A stretch of 64,000 nt of DNA from Bradyrhizobium sp. Ash2021 (GCF_031202265.1 NZ_CP100604.1:1178001-1242000); one strand, 5' to 3'; shown: positions 18,738 to 28,081, counted from the stretch's first letter. Translations and numbers: made by a program. Notes: a model not told the origin generated them from the letters alone.

Positions 18738-19237
18738 CCAAGCAGCCACCAGACGAGGACCAGCACAAACGCATCGTCGCGGTGACGCTCGATGAGGAAT
18801 CGATCGGGCGTTCCGGCCCCGATATCGAGCATGAACGTGCGATCGCGATCTACGATCTGATCGAGCAGAATCTGTTCGCGCCGGAAGGCGCGGGGACCGG
18901 GCCGTTCACGCTGCATCTGGCCATCACCGGCAACCGGCTGGCGTTCGACATCCGCCGCGAGGACGGCACGCCGGTGGTGGCGCATCTGCTGTCGCTGACG
19001 CCGTTCCGGCGCATCGTGAAGGACTATTTCATGATCTGCGACAGCTATTATCAGGCGATCCGGACCGCGACGCCGGACAAGATCGAGGCCATCGACATGG
19101 GCCGCCGCGGCATCCATGACGAAGGTTCGCGCACGCTGCAGGAACGGCTGAAAGGCAAGGTAAGGATCGATTTCGAGACCGCCCGGCGGCTGTTCACGCT
19201 GATCTGCGTCCTGCACTGGAAGGGGCAGGACGCATGA
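18734..19237 (+). CDS. UPF0262 family protein
   Basis: A 167-residue cytoplasmic protein of a conserved alphaproteobacterial family of unknown function. The segments [27 protein letters not shown] and [18 protein letters not shown] are family hallmarks. It starts inside the end of hisD (ATGA overlap), so it is translated with it. Its stop codon lies in a palindromic repeat at 19231-19334. Confidence 0.92.
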   Translation: MTKQPPDEDQHKRIVAVTLDEESIGRSGPDIEHERAIAIYDLIEQNLFAPEGAGTGPFTLHLAITGNRLAFDIRREDGTPVVAHLLSLTPFRRIVKDYFMICDSYYQAIRTATPDKIEAIDMGRRGIHDEGSRTLQERLKGKVRIDFETARRLFTLICVLHWKGQDA

Positions 19238-19334
19238 TCCCGAAAAGTGGGGACCGGTTTTCGGATCAGATCATGCGTAAAACAGAACGCATGACCCCGA
19301 AAAGTGCGAAGCGGTTTTCGGATCAGGTCATGCG
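19231..19334. repeat. Tandem pair of 47-bp palindromic repeats
   Basis: Two similar copies (19231-19277 and 19288-19334), each opening CGCATGA, containing CCCGAAAAGTG and GGTTTTCGGATCA, and closing TCATGCG. Outer arms CGCATGA and TCATGCG are complementary. The first copy supplies the stop codon of the UPF0262 gene. A partial third arm follows near 19345 (CGCATGATCCCGATGCC). Confidence 0.85.
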
Positions 19335-19399
19335 TCACATGAAGCGCATGATCCCGATGCCGGAGAAGGTCTCGCCTCAAACGAGAAAAGCCTGAGCGC

Positions 19400-19867
19400 A
19401 TGATGGCGCCGCTTCGCGCCCGTAATCCGCAAGCCGTGCTGTTCGCATGCGGCTTCAACAGCGTGCGTTCGCCGATGGCCGAAAGCCTGCTGCAACAGAT
19501 GTTTCCGCAGGCGCTTTATGTCAGGTCGGCCGGCGTCAAGAAGGGCGAACTGGATCCGTTCGCGGTCGCCGTGATGGCGGAACTCGGCCAGGACATTTCG
19601 GGTCACAAGCCGATGACGTTCGAGGAACTCGACGATTGGGAAGGGCTGAATTTCGACCTGATCATCACGCTGTCGCCGGAAGCGCACCACAGGGCGCTGG
19701 AGCTGACGCGCACCATGGCAGCCGACGTCGAATACTGGCCGACGCATGACCCGACCGGCACCGAGGGCAGCCGCGAGCAGAAGCTCGGGGCTTATCGCGA
19801 GGTCTGCGACACGCTGCTGCTGCGCATCCGCAAGCGGTTTTCCAAGGTGGGCGCGGCAAGCGGGTGA
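19400..19867 (+). CDS. Low-molecular-weight protein tyrosine phosphatase family protein
   Basis: A 155-residue protein with the phosphatase P-loop C-x5-R: ACGFNSVRSPMAE near residues 16-28. Related proteins include LMW tyrosine phosphatases and ArsC-type arsenate reductases; the general-acid aspartate would be in THDPTGTEG. It occupies the place usual in rhizobial genomes after UPF0262. The substrate is unknown. Start at 19400 follows the sequence GAGCGC. Confidence 0.88.
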   Translation: MMAPLRARNPQAVLFACGFNSVRSPMAESLLQQMFPQALYVRSAGVKKGELDPFAVAVMAELGQDISGHKPMTFEELDDWEGLNFDLIITLSPEAHHRALELTRTMAADVEYWPTHDPTGTEGSREQKLGAYREVCDTLLLRIRKRFSKVGAASG

Positions 19868-19879
19868 CACATCCACGCT

Positions 19880-20003
19880 GTCGTCCCTGCGAAAGCAGGG
19901 ACCCATACGACGCGGCGGAGCAATTTGAGGTAGTGGCTGTCGCACATTTCTTTTCCACTACGACGGCCGGTGGTTATGGGCCCCTGCTTTCGCAGGGGCG
20001 ACG
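19880..20003. repeat. Intergenic palindromic repeat, family B
   Basis: Contains CGTCCCTGCGAAAGCAGGGAC near the left end and CCCCTGCTTTCGCAGGGGCGACG at the right end, each a hairpin and complementary to one another. The middle holds TAGTGG/CCACTA arms. It separates the phosphatase from the amidase. Confidence 0.8.
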
Positions 20004-20074
20004 CAAGGCAGGCGCAGTGTTAGTCTGACCGGCGGGCGGGTGGCGCGGCTTCATTGCACATGTGGGAGTAGATA

Positions 20075-21487
20075 ATGAGCGAGATCTTGCAACTCTCGGC
20101 CACCGAACTGGCGCAGCGCATTGCGCGCCGGCAGCTCAGTTCGGCGGAGGTGGTCGATGCCCATTTGGCGCGTATCGATGCCGTGAACCCGGCGCTCAAT
20201 GCCGTGGTGAAAATCCTGGCCGACGAGGCCCGCGCGGCGGCCGCCGTGGCCGACCGGCGGCTGGGGGCCGGCGAGGCGGTCGGCCCGCTGCATGGCGTGC
20301 CGTTTACGGTGAAGGAAAATATCGACATGGCCGGCCTGCCGACCACCTGGGGCGTGCCGGCGCTGGCCAAGGCGGTGGTGCCGGCGGATGCGCCGGTGGT
20401 CGAGCGCATGCGCGCCGCCGGCGCGATCCCGATCGGCCGCACCAACCTGCCTGACATGGCGCTGCGCGTGCACACCGACAGTTCGCTGCACGGTCTGACC
20501 CGAAATCCCTGGCATCCCGGTCGCACCGCCGGCGGCTCCAGCGGCGGCGAGGCCGCGGCGCTGGCCAGCGGCATGAGCCCGATCGGCCTTGGCAACGACA
20601 TCGGCGGCTCGCTGCGCAATCCGGCCAACGCCTGCGGCATCGCCTCTATCCGTCCATCCGCCGGCCGCGTGCCGGATGCCGGTTATGTGCCGGCCGAAGA
20701 CCGCATGCTGGCGGTGCAACTGATGAACGTGCAGGGTCCGATGGCCCGCCGCGTCGCGGATGTGCGGCTCGGCCTGCGCGTCCTGATGGGGGCGCATCCG
20801 CGCGACCCCTGGTCGATCGATGCGCCGTTCGATGGCCCGGCATTGCCGCGGCCGATTCGCGTCGCTGTATTGCCCGAGCCGCCCGGCGGCAACACCGATC
20901 CAAAGGTGGCGGCGACCGTGCGGCGCGCCGCAGAGGCGCTGGCCGACGCCGGTTATGTCGTCGAAGAAGCCAGCCCGCCGCGCTACGCCGACGCGGTCAA
21001 CTGCTGGGCCCGCTTCATCATGGGCGATTTCGGCTCGGTGCTGGCGCTGTTGTCGCCGATGATGGGCGCCGAGGCGATGGCCTTCCTGGACGGCTTCAAT
21101 GCGGCCGTAACGCCTCTGGCCGACGTCGCGGCATGGTCGCAATTGATGGTCGAGCGCGACGGCATCGCGCGCGCCTGGTCGACGTTCATGGCGGACCGGC
21201 CGCTGCTGCTGTCGCCGACCTGGACGCAATTGCCGTTCGAGCATGGCTTTGATTCGGCGACGCCGGCGGGTGCGGCTGCGACCAAGGAGCTGATGCGCCC
21301 GGTGGTCCCGGCCAATCTGCTCGGGCTGCCGTCGGCCTGCGTGCCGGCCGGGCGTGACGCCGACACTGGACTACCCATCGGCGTACTGATCACCGGGCGG
21401 CGGTTGCGCGAAGACCTCTGCCTCGAAGCGGCCGAGGCCATCGAGGCCCGCCTCGGCGTGGCGACGCCGATCGATCCGGTGCGCTGA
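20075..21487 (+). CDS. Amidase (amidase-signature family)
   Basis: A 470-residue Ser-cisSer-Lys amidase. The catalytic lysine is in VPFTVKENIDMAG (about residue 85), and the Gly/Ser-rich signature GRTAGGSSGGEAAAL plus GLGNDIGGSLRNPA near 150-185 holds the two serines. It hydrolyses a carboxamide; the substrate is not deducible, though the form is like indoleacetamide hydrolase and GatA paralogues. Start ATG 20075 has GGGAG upstream. It lies between the phosphatase and maf, where other rhizobia, as I recall, carry infA. Confidence 0.9.
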   Translation: MSEILQLSATELAQRIARRQLSSAEVVDAHLARIDAVNPALNAVVKILADEARAAAAVADRRLGAGEAVGPLHGVPFTVKENIDMAGLPTTWGVPALAKAVVPADAPVVERMRAAGAIPIGRTNLPDMALRVHTDSSLHGLTRNPWHPGRTAGGSSGGEAAALASGMSPIGLGNDIGGSLRNPANACGIASIRPSAGRVPDAGYVPAEDRMLAVQLMNVQGPMARRVADVRLGLRVLMGAHPRDPWSIDAPFDGPALPRPIRVAVLPEPPGGNTDPKVAATVRRAAEALADAGYVVEEASPPRYADAVNCWARFIMGDFGSVLALLSPMMGAEAMAFLDGFNAAVTPLADVAAWSQLMVERDGIARAWSTFMADRPLLLSPTWTQLPFEHGFDSATPAGAAATKELMRPVVPANLLGLPSACVPAGRDADTGLPIGVLITGRRLREDLCLEAAEAIEARLGVATPIDPVR

Positions 21488-21681
21488 ATCCGCCGCGGCT
21501 CGATCCGACAAGGCCGGTGTCACGGAATCGCAATGTTGGCAGTGCCGATCCACCGTCACGGCGCCGGAGCTCCCGCTTGCCCGGGGGCCGCGATGGTCGG
21601 GTTCCCCGGTTGTGAAAAGCGGTGCCTTCCGATAGGTTCCGCGCGCATTCAGCCCCCGAATCCTTCCCGAAAAAAATCCGC

Positions 21682-22305
21682 ATGCTTGGCCGTCCCAAAT
21701 TCGTTCTTGCCTCCGGTTCGCCGCGACGGCTCAGCCTGCTCAACCAGTCCGGTATCGAGCCCGACGCGCTGCGTCCCGCCGACGTCGACGAGACCCCGAA
21801 GCGGGGCGAACTGCCGCGCGCCTGCGCCAATCGCCTCGCCCGCGCCAAGGCCGATGCGGCGCTGAAATCCGTCCAGCTCGACGACGAGCTGCGCGGCTCC
21901 TTCATCCTTGCCGCCGACACCGTGGTCGCGGTCGGCCGCCGCATCCTGCCGAAGGCCAATCTGGTCGACGAGGCCGCGCAATGCCTGCGGCTGTTGTCGG
22001 GCCGCAATCACCGCGTCTACACCGCGATCTGTTTGGTGACGCCGAAAGAAGCCTTTCGCCAGCGCCTGATCGAGACCCGGGTGCGCTTCAAGCGGCTCAG
22101 CGAGGACGACATCCAGGCCTATATCGGCTCCGGCGAATGGCGCGGCAAAGCCGGCGGCTATGCGGTGCAGGGCATCGCCGGATCCTTCGTGGTCAAGATG
22201 GTCGGCTCCTACAGCAACATCGTCGGCCTGCCGCTCTACGAGACGGTGACGCTGCTCGGCGGCGAGGGCTTTCCGATCCGCTTCGGCTGGTTGAATGCCA
22301 GCTAA
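21682..22305 (+). CDS. maf: Maf-family nucleoside triphosphate pyrophosphatase
   Basis: A 207-residue Maf protein. It begins [19 protein letters not shown] and contains [26 protein letters not shown] and [17 protein letters not shown], all typical. Maf proteins hydrolyse non-canonical or excess NTPs (dTTP/UTP or m7GTP) and have been linked to septum control. I chose ATG 21682; an upstream frame to 21622 is not family-like. It overlaps yacG by 11 bp. Confidence 0.95.
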   Translation: MLGRPKFVLASGSPRRLSLLNQSGIEPDALRPADVDETPKRGELPRACANRLARAKADAALKSVQLDDELRGSFILAADTVVAVGRRILPKANLVDEAAQCLRLLSGRNHRVYTAICLVTPKEAFRQRLIETRVRFKRLSEDDIQAYIGSGEWRGKAGGYAVQGIAGSFVVKMVGSYSNIVGLPLYETVTLLGGEGFPIRFGWLNAS

Positions 22306-22486
22306 GCCAGCCAACGATACCGGCTCCGGCAAGGCGGCCGCAAAGAAGTGCCCGACCTGCGGCAAGCCGGCCTCCGGCCCGACGCTGCCATTCTGTTCGC
22401 CGCGCTGCCGCGATGTCGATCTCAACCGCTGGCTGTCCGGCTCCTACGTCATTCCCGGCAAGGACGACGAGGAAGACGCGGAATAG
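22295..22486 (+). CDS. yacG: DNA gyrase inhibitor YacG
   Basis: A 63-residue zinc protein with CPTCGKPA and [17 protein letters not shown], the four-cysteine site and signature of YacG, which in E. coli binds GyrB and inhibits gyrase. It starts inside the end of maf, the usual order in alphaproteobacteria. The acidic tail GKDDEEDAE is normal. Confidence 0.95.
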   Translation: MPAKPANDTGSGKAAAKKCPTCGKPASGPTLPFCSPRCRDVDLNRWLSGSYVIPGKDDEEDAE

Positions 22487-22819
22487 GCCTCTAGGTTGAA
22501 TCGGTGCCGGCGTTCGGGTCACCTCGCCCCGCTTGCGGGGAGAGGTCGAATTGCGAAGCAATTCGGGTGAGGGGGACTCTCCGCGCACAGAACTTGTGGA
22601 GAGTCCCCCTCACCATAGCCGATGCTTCGCATCGGCGTTCTTCTACCAAGAACGGCGGCCAAAAGGCCGCCTACGCCCTCTCCCCGCAAGCGGGGCGAGG
22701 GAGATCAAGCCAGACCCATCCCGCTTTAGGCGCATTGATTTAATCGGAGCCTGTCTCCACACTCCGGACAACAGCACGACCTGAGGCAATCAGGCGGTTC
22801 CTGCCGGAGGGATCGTCCC
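22487..22819. other. Intergenic region holding a large palindromic repeat
   Basis: No gene is visible; most of the space is the repeat at 22519-22703. The remaining bases up to the solute-binding protein carry no recognised element. Confidence 0.6.
22519..22703. repeat. Large intergenic palindromic repeat, family C
   Basis: Outer arms CCTCGCCCCGCTTGCGGGGAG and its complement CTCCCCGCAAGCGGGGCGAGG bracket about 140 bases. These contain a second hairpin (GGGGGACTCTCCGC / GTGGAGAGTCCCCC) and a small GATGCTTCGCATC stem. Similar repeats are frequent between Bradyrhizobium genes. Confidence 0.85.
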
Positions 22820-23803
22820 ATGCTGAATCGCCGCAATTTTGCTGGCCTCACGGCTGCTGCCGTGGCCGCGCCTACGATTCTCGCCTCGCGCGCCCTGGCC
22901 GCAGACTGGCCGGCCAAGCCGGTGCGCATCGTGGTGCCGTTCACGCCGGGCGGCTCGACCGACATCACCGCGCGCCTGGTCGGCAACCGCCTGCAGGAGG
23001 TCTGGGGCCAGTCGGTGGTGATCGAGAACAAGCCGGGCGCCGGCGGCAACATCGCCGCCGACATGGTCGCCCATTCCGACGCCGACGGTTACACCATCTT
23101 CATCGCCGGGCCGGGGATGGCGACCAACCAGTTTCTCTATCCGTCATTGACCTACGATTCCGTCGCCGACTTTGCGCCGGTGACGATGCTGATCACCCAG
23201 CCCAATCTGATGTGCGTGCCGAATTCCTCGCCCGCGAAATCGGTCCAGGAATTCATCGCCTATTGCAACGCCAACCGCGGCAAGGTCACCTACGCCTCGT
23301 CCGGCAACGGCACCACGCTGCATCTGAGCGGCGAGCTGTTCAAGCGGCTCGCCAAGGTCGAGATGACGCACATCCCCTATCGCGGCGGTGCGCCGGCGAT
23401 CAACGACCTCATTCCCGGCCGCGTCGACGTCATCTTCGACAACATGCCCTCGATCCTGCAGCACGCGAAGGGCGGCCAGGTGCGCGCGCTCGCGGTGACC
23501 ACGAAGGAACGCGTGTCCGTCGTGCCTGACATCCCGACCATCGCCGAATCCGGCGTGCCCGGCTTCGACGTGTTTTCGTGGTTCGGCTTCTTCGTGCCGA
23601 TCAAGACGCCGCCGGACGTCGTCGCCAAAATCAACTCCGACACCAACGCGGCGCTGGTCCATCCCGCGGTCAAGACCCGGTTCGAGGAACTCGGCGCCAA
23701 CCCGAAAGGCTCGACCCGGGCCGAGCTGGCGGCCTTCCTGAAATCGGAAATCGACAAATGGGGCCCGGTGATCCAGGAGGCCAAGATCAGGGTGGAGAAT
23801 TAA
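22820..23803 (+). CDS. Bug/TctC-family tripartite tricarboxylate transporter substrate-binding protein
   Basis: A 327-residue periplasmic binding protein. A signal peptide with an Arg pair (MLNRRNFAGLTAAAVAAP) ends near ALAADWP; twin-arginine export is possible. The mature part has the Bug hallmarks PVRIVVPFTPGGSTDITAR, VVIENKPGAGGNIAAD and THIPYRGGAPAINDLI. Such proteins bind carboxylates or other small acids for the TctAB transporter. No tctA or tctB lies nearby, as is common for orphan Bug proteins. Ligand unknown. Confidence 0.93.
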   Translation: MLNRRNFAGLTAAAVAAPTILASRALAADWPAKPVRIVVPFTPGGSTDITARLVGNRLQEVWGQSVVIENKPGAGGNIAADMVAHSDADGYTIFIAGPGMATNQFLYPSLTYDSVADFAPVTMLITQPNLMCVPNSSPAKSVQEFIAYCNANRGKVTYASSGNGTTLHLSGELFKRLAKVEMTHIPYRGGAPAINDLIPGRVDVIFDNMPSILQHAKGGQVRALAVTTKERVSVVPDIPTIAESGVPGFDVFSWFGFFVPIKTPPDVVAKINSDTNAALVHPAVKTRFEELGANPKGSTRAELAAFLKSEIDKWGPVIQEAKIRVEN

Positions 23804-24022
23804 GGGGGGAGAGGTGAAGCGCCGATGCCGCACCGGCTCAATTTGATCTCGTGAGCGTTCGGCACACGGCGCGGCGGACGCCGAAAAGCTGTTGTTTGCC
23901 AATCGTTTGTGGGCGAAATCGAAGCGGGGCCTGCCGCGCCGAAGCCGACGGCGAAGGCGGGTGGACACAGCCGCCCAGCCTGACTATAAACCGGCGCTCC
24001 CGGGCCATGGCCGCAGGGAAAT

Positions 24023-24098
24023 GCCCAGGTAGCTCAGTTGGTAGAGCATGCGACTGAAAATCGCAGTGTCGGTGGTTCGATCCCGCCCCTGGGCACCA
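24023..24098 (+). tRNA. tRNA-Phe (anticodon GAA)
   Basis: A complete cloverleaf: acceptor GCCCAGG/CCTGGGC, D arm AGCTCAGTTGGTAGAGC, anticodon stem TGCGA/TCGCA around loop CTGAAAA with GAA, T arm GGTTCGATCCC and encoded CCA. Everything to the right up to about 59 kb is accessory in character, so the 3' end may be the attachment site of an island. No repeat of the 3' end was found within the window and no integrase gene lies next to it. Confidence 0.97.
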
Positions 24099-24258
24099 TC
24101 ATTTCAATAGCTTAGCTACTGTTGGGCGTATCGCGAATTTACTGTGTCCGCGCTATGTCCGCATTAACTCTGTGGGCTGAGTTTAACCGGAAAAGTTGAT
24201 CGCTCGATCGCCCTTTTTCAGTGCCATCTGCAATCGGCAACACGGTTCCTAAGCGGCC

Positions 24259-24543
24259 TCAGTGGCGCCCGCTTCGCCGGCCGAACGACACCGCCGGCTC
24301 GCCACTATTCACAGCGTCCCGATATGCTGAGTAGCTTGTGGCGAACGGGCCGGTAGCCGACCCATCGGGCGAAGACCCGCGTCGGCGGTACCACCAAAAC
24401 CAGCCAGCGCCGCCCCTGCCAAAAGTTTCCAGCGCCCGGTCGGCGTAGAACACCTCGATGGTAGCACCGGTTCGCGGGTGGATGTCGTAGAGCGGTTCAT
24501 ACGACGCGCGCCGCTTGGGGTCGCTATTTCCTGATGGTGCCAC
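24259..24543 (-). CDS. Small hypothetical protein of rhizobial islands
   Basis: A 94-residue protein. GTG at 24543 is the start because AAAGGAGG lies five bases upstream. YEPLYDIHPRTGATIEVFYAD and GWFWWYRRRG are its recognisable parts; I recall similar small proteins next to ArdC-type genes in Bradyrhizobium. No function is known. The next gene on this strand is the ArdC homologue. Confidence 0.65.
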   Translation of the reverse strand: MAPSGNSDPKRRASYEPLYDIHPRTGATIEVFYADRALETFGRGGAGWFWWYRRRGSSPDGSATGPFATSYSAYRDAVNSGEPAVSFGRRSGRH

Positions 24544-24686
24544 AGAAGCCTCCTTTGAAGGTTGGAAGGTTGCTCGCGAAGTCGACAGCAGGGCAGGCGC
24601 ACGCCAGTCGTTGCAGCCACTCCGCTCGGGATGCCTAGCCACGTCGCGGAGCGCGCTGAGCCCGGCTCGGTCGTGTTGGCGACGCC

Positions 24687-25568
24687 CTAAGCGGCGTCGC
24701 TTTGCTGGTCAGACAGCGCCAACCCACGCAGATAGTCAGCGGCTGCTTGCGCCTTGCTGCACGCCGTAAAGAATGCGCGGCTATCGGCCTTCAACAGCCC
24801 AATCCAATTTTGAATATAGCCGGCGTGGCGCAGATCGCCGTCAATCGAAAACTCAGCGCAAAGAAAGGCTGAACAGAGTTCGGCGACCAGCTCCTCGGCA
24901 GCGTAAGCCCTCTCGCCGAAGCGGTGGCGCAGATCACGTGCGAGCCGCGATTTGTGACCTGACCAGTGGCCAAGCTCGTGAAACGCGGTCGAATAGAACT
25001 GAGCAGCGTTCTTGAACGCCTCGAACCGTGGCAGGCTGATCACGTCGTCGCTGGGCCGGAAGTAGGCTTCGCCGAACCCTTCGCGGATGGTGGCGCCGCT
25101 GCTGGCCAAGAATTCGTCAATCGTGGCGTCACGTTCGTCCGAATTACGTGGCTTCACATCCCCTAGCGTCACGACCCGCTCAGGAAGATTTTCGCATTGA
25201 TCGACGTTAAACACCGTGTACTCGCGCATCATCGGCACAAGCCGCGTTGCGGTGTCATCCTCCGCGCCCTTGTCGCGAACCTGAAGCTGCTTGACGAAAT
25301 AGACTCTTGTACCGTGCTCGCCCTTGCGCACGTTGCCGCCCAACTCCAAGGCCTGCTTGAACGTCAGAAACCGCGGCGTGCGATAGCCGGCCGTTTGAGC
25401 CATCCACAGAAGGATAACGTTGCATCCTGAGTACGGCCGATTGGTCGCGGCATTGCATGGCGTGTTGGCGCCTGGGCTTGCCGACCATGGCTTAATCCAT
25501 GGCGCGGCGCCGGCTTCTAGCTCCGCAATAATCCGGGCCGACACCGTTTCATAGAGATCACGCTTCAT
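24687..25568 (-). CDS. ArdC-family antirestriction protein
   Basis: A 293-residue protein with two domains. The N-terminal part (about 1-130, DUF1738) resembles single-strand-DNA-binding ArdC domains: ETVSARIIAELEAGAAPW, NRPYSGCNVILLW, YTVFNVDQC. The C-terminal zincin-like MPTase domain has FHELGHWSGH at 196-205, the metal site. ArdC proteins protect incoming plasmid or island DNA from restriction in the recipient. I chose ATG 25568; the open frame extends further upstream without family character. It marks this as mobile DNA. Confidence 0.9.
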   Translation of the reverse strand: MKRDLYETVSARIIAELEAGAAPWIKPWSASPGANTPCNAATNRPYSGCNVILLWMAQTAGYRTPRFLTFKQALELGGNVRKGEHGTRVYFVKQLQVRDKGAEDDTATRLVPMMREYTVFNVDQCENLPERVVTLGDVKPRNSDERDATIDEFLASSGATIREGFGEAYFRPSDDVISLPRFEAFKNAAQFYSTAFHELGHWSGHKSRLARDLRHRFGERAYAAEELVAELCSAFLCAEFSIDGDLRHAGYIQNWIGLLKADSRAFFTACSKAQAAADYLRGLALSDQQSDAA

Positions 25569-25844
25569 GATACTTGCCTCGCTACTGCGGTTAGCGCGGC
25601 CGTGTTGCGGGCCGCATGCTATTGCCGCGTCGGGCAAGGCTTCCGAGTTCGCCGTGGGGAGAGAGGCTAATGGGGCAATTTCACCCCCCGGGGGGCATGG
25701 ACAGGCGGGCCCCCTCGCGCGCGCGAAGAGGTGTGCCGCGCAGATAGAAGGTCCCAAAAGTAAATCGTTAAAAAAGTACTAACGCAGGGACTGTGTGCCG
25801 CTTCCGGCGCGTTGTATCCCAGCAGCGGTTGGAGATAATAGCCT

Positions 25845-26069
25845 ATGAAAAAACCAAGTAAGACCGCGGCCGAACTCGAGGCCTCCATCAAGGTGGAAAT
25901 GGAGGACATCTGCGATGAGCCGACCGATATGTCGTTTTCGGTTCAGCCCGACGGCGACAGTTGGAAGGTCCAAGTTCTACAAGAGGGAAACGTCGACGAT
26001 GCCGAGCGTCGCGAGATGCTAGAGCGGATCGCTGCCCGACTGAAAGCTGAATTTGATTTGAAGCGCTGA
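25845..26069 (+). CDS. Small hypothetical protein
   Basis: A 74-residue acidic, probably cytoplasmic protein starting at ATG 25845 with GGAG upstream. A short beta region (SFSVQPDGDSWKVQVL) is followed by an amphipathic helix. I do not recognise a named family. Confidence 0.6.
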   Translation: MKKPSKTAAELEASIKVEMEDICDEPTDMSFSVQPDGDSWKVQVLQEGNVDDAERREMLERIAARLKAEFDLKR

Positions 26070-26240
26070 GCTAGTCGCGTGCGGCACTCTTAAGCAGCGT
26101 TGGATAAGCGAGCTTTGAGGGGTAATTTCGTGTGGATAAGCCTCTGAAGCGCCGCATTTGCACGATCAACACCCGCTTAGTCCTTGTTCGCATCGCTAAT
26201 ACAGCCGGAACCGTAAGGGACTGAACATGCTCCAACTGCG

Positions 26241-26711
26241 ATGAGAACGGTTTGGCTTGCGTTCTTTTGTCTGATCGGCCTCGCAATCGCGGCTGTAATC
26301 AAATTTGGCTTGTCGCCTTACACGAGCGCAGACTATCCGCGGCTTGGTAGGTCTTTTCCTAAAGCAGACGTTTTGCAGAAAATCGCCCGGCCCGCTGAGA
26401 TTGCCTCGTCACCGGACAACAAGGCGATCTCAACTAACATTCAAAATACTTCGGCAAAGGGTGACAAGCTTGAGGCGTCATACACCGTTGAAGGTTCTGC
26501 CGACCCTATCTCGGTAAAACCTGATCTGGTTGCGCCGGCTGAAACGGAGCCGAAGCGTCCTGACAAGACGAAGATCGTGAGCAGGCATTGGCACGATCCG
26601 TTGGACAAGCGGGATGCGCAGGCTGCTCAAGCTTCCGTAAAACGCAAGCTTGCCAATAATGCGAGTACAGCCCGTCGCCACGTCGTCAGTGCAGGGGCGC
26701 CAAAGCCCTGA
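26241..26711 (+). CDS. Hypothetical protein with N-terminal membrane anchor
   Basis: A 156-residue protein with a hydrophobic segment at residues 4-24 and a polar, Lys/Ala-rich remainder that looks disordered. It is probably anchored in the inner membrane or secreted. No family recognised. Confidence 0.55.
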   Translation: MRTVWLAFFCLIGLAIAAVIKFGLSPYTSADYPRLGRSFPKADVLQKIARPAEIASSPDNKAISTNIQNTSAKGDKLEASYTVEGSADPISVKPDLVAPAETEPKRPDKTKIVSRHWHDPLDKRDAQAAQASVKRKLANNASTARRHVVSAGAPKP

Positions 26712-26784
26712 TCGGGCGGCACTCTGTTAAAACCCAAGCAGCGCCAAGCTCGGATTGGTTCTCGCCGCTGACTGCTAACGCATC

Positions 26785-26976
26785 TCAGCGTTGATGTCCG
26801 AGACCGATGCCCATTTGCGAAGCCTTGACGCGCAACGCGCCTATTGTGCGCTTGGTCGCCTTAGAAATTTTGTCTACAGGCGTCCGTGCCTTCGAGTGCT
26901 TCCTGAGGTCTCGGATATCCGCAGGCGTCCATTCACGACGCGACGACTTCTTCTTTTTGGTGCTGGCAGTTCTCAA
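26785..26976 (-). CDS. Small basic DNA-binding-like protein
   Basis: A 63-residue basic protein. REWTPADIRDLRKHSKARTP followed by a second helix with TKRTIGALRVKASQMGIGLG resembles a Myb/SANT-like helix-turn-helix. I recall this small family as common in Bradyrhizobium. A DNA-binding role is inferred from the pattern only. Confidence 0.7.
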   Translation of the reverse strand: MRTASTKKKKSSRREWTPADIRDLRKHSKARTPVDKISKATKRTIGALRVKASQMGIGLGHQR

Positions 26977-27253
26977 CTTTACGACTCCTTAGTTTTGTAA
27001 GGACCGTGCTGTTAGCAGCCCGTGTGCCGACACCACAACTAACAAATCGCACATCTAACAGATTGCTGAACCTCCAGCTTGGCCGCATGCGCGGCCCTGG
27101 CAGCCCCTTGAGAGAAGCGCAGTCGGGGCGGCGCAGGAAGGGCGAAATTCGCAAGAACGGCGAACGCAGCTTTTCGAGTCTGGGAGGAGAAGCGCGCCCC
27201 GGGCATCGTCCGCCGAACCGTCAACGCGGCCGTTGCCGCGGGCAGAGAGCAGC

Positions 27254-27508
27254 CTAGTTCAGCATGAGCCACACGATGTTACATGAGGTGTTGCAATTGT
27301 TGCATCGAGCAGGCTGCCCGAATGTGCCGGTAAGCTGCCATTCTTGGGCCTCGTTACTCCACTGGATCGTGGCATGACAGACTACATCGTCTGAACTACA
27401 ATTCGAGCACACAGGCGTCGACCGCGGTGCTCGCCCCGTCCGGCCATCGATGGTTCGGGGTGTCTCGGGAATTAGATTGAACGGATTGATGAGCGCGGCG
27501 CGACGCAT
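27254..27508 (-). CDS. Small zinc-ribbon-like protein
   Basis: An 84-residue protein (start taken at MRRAALINPF, 27508; an upstream start at 27556 is possible). Two cysteine pairs, CSNC and CNNC, separated by about 30 residues and flanked by beta-forming stretches, suggest a zinc ribbon. Two further cysteines (VVCHA, SCNI) may contribute. No family recognised. Confidence 0.55.
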   Translation of the reverse strand: MRRAALINPFNLIPETPRTIDGRTGRAPRSTPVCSNCSSDDVVCHATIQWSNEAQEWQLTGTFGQPARCNNCNTSCNIVWLMLN

Positions 27509-27619
27509 TTTTTCGTTTCCCCCTGTAGCTTCTTGGGCCGAGCCTACACTAGCCATGGGTTCCGAAGTGCTGCGAGATCATCGTTACCCACCCGTCCTGT
27601 GAATTGCCGCGGTGCGACA

Positions 27620-27955
27620 AAGAGCGGAGCCTCCGTAGAGGACGCGTTCCAGTTTGAAGCCCTTATCCAGCGACGTCCCTGGTGACACGGTCCAGGCCGG
27701 GACCTAGCGCCTTGGCGCGGGTTGCGTCGCGGCGAACAGCGCGTGTCGATTTTCCGCTTTTGGCTGCCGTGTCTCTTTCGGAAGAGGCCAAGTTGGCCGC
27801 TTTCCTCTTGCCGCCACCGGCTCTGCCCGAGGCGCCGCCGTGCTGCGTCTCCGGATGCACCGCTTCATAGGCCGGCTTTCCGCTTCGCTATCTGCTTTGC
27901 CCGGTGCGCCGGCGTCAGATCGCGCCGGATCAGGTTCTTGTCGATCCTCGAAGCC
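27620..27955 (-). pseudogene. ParB/plasmid-partition-like protein, degraded
   Basis: Three adjacent pieces of one protein lie in three frames. IDKNLIRRDLTPAHRAKQIA is followed, after a one-base insertion near 27870, by AYEAVHPETQHGG... through STRAVRRDATRAKALG. After another shift near 27680 comes GTSLDKGF. This order matches the C-terminal half of island-type ParB-like proteins (nuclease/helix-turn-helix region). The gene lacks its N-terminal nuclease domain. It is a remnant of a mobile element. Confidence 0.65.
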
Positions 27956-28081
27956 CAAGCCCTAGCGGTTCATTATGCGCTGTACGAATGCTTGTCCGGT
28001 TGGACTGGTCGCGCAAGTATATGAGTATTGTTCAACGACGCCGGCAGCGACCGTATCGATGTCAACGATGATTGGCTTCGA

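Noticed and set aside
20051..21244. A 397-codon open frame on the minus strand
   Set aside because: It is antisense to the amidase and has no domain.
24100..24258. A second copy of the tRNA-Phe 3' end as an attachment site, and an integrase next to it
   Set aside because: No such repeat or integrase was found by eye in the window.
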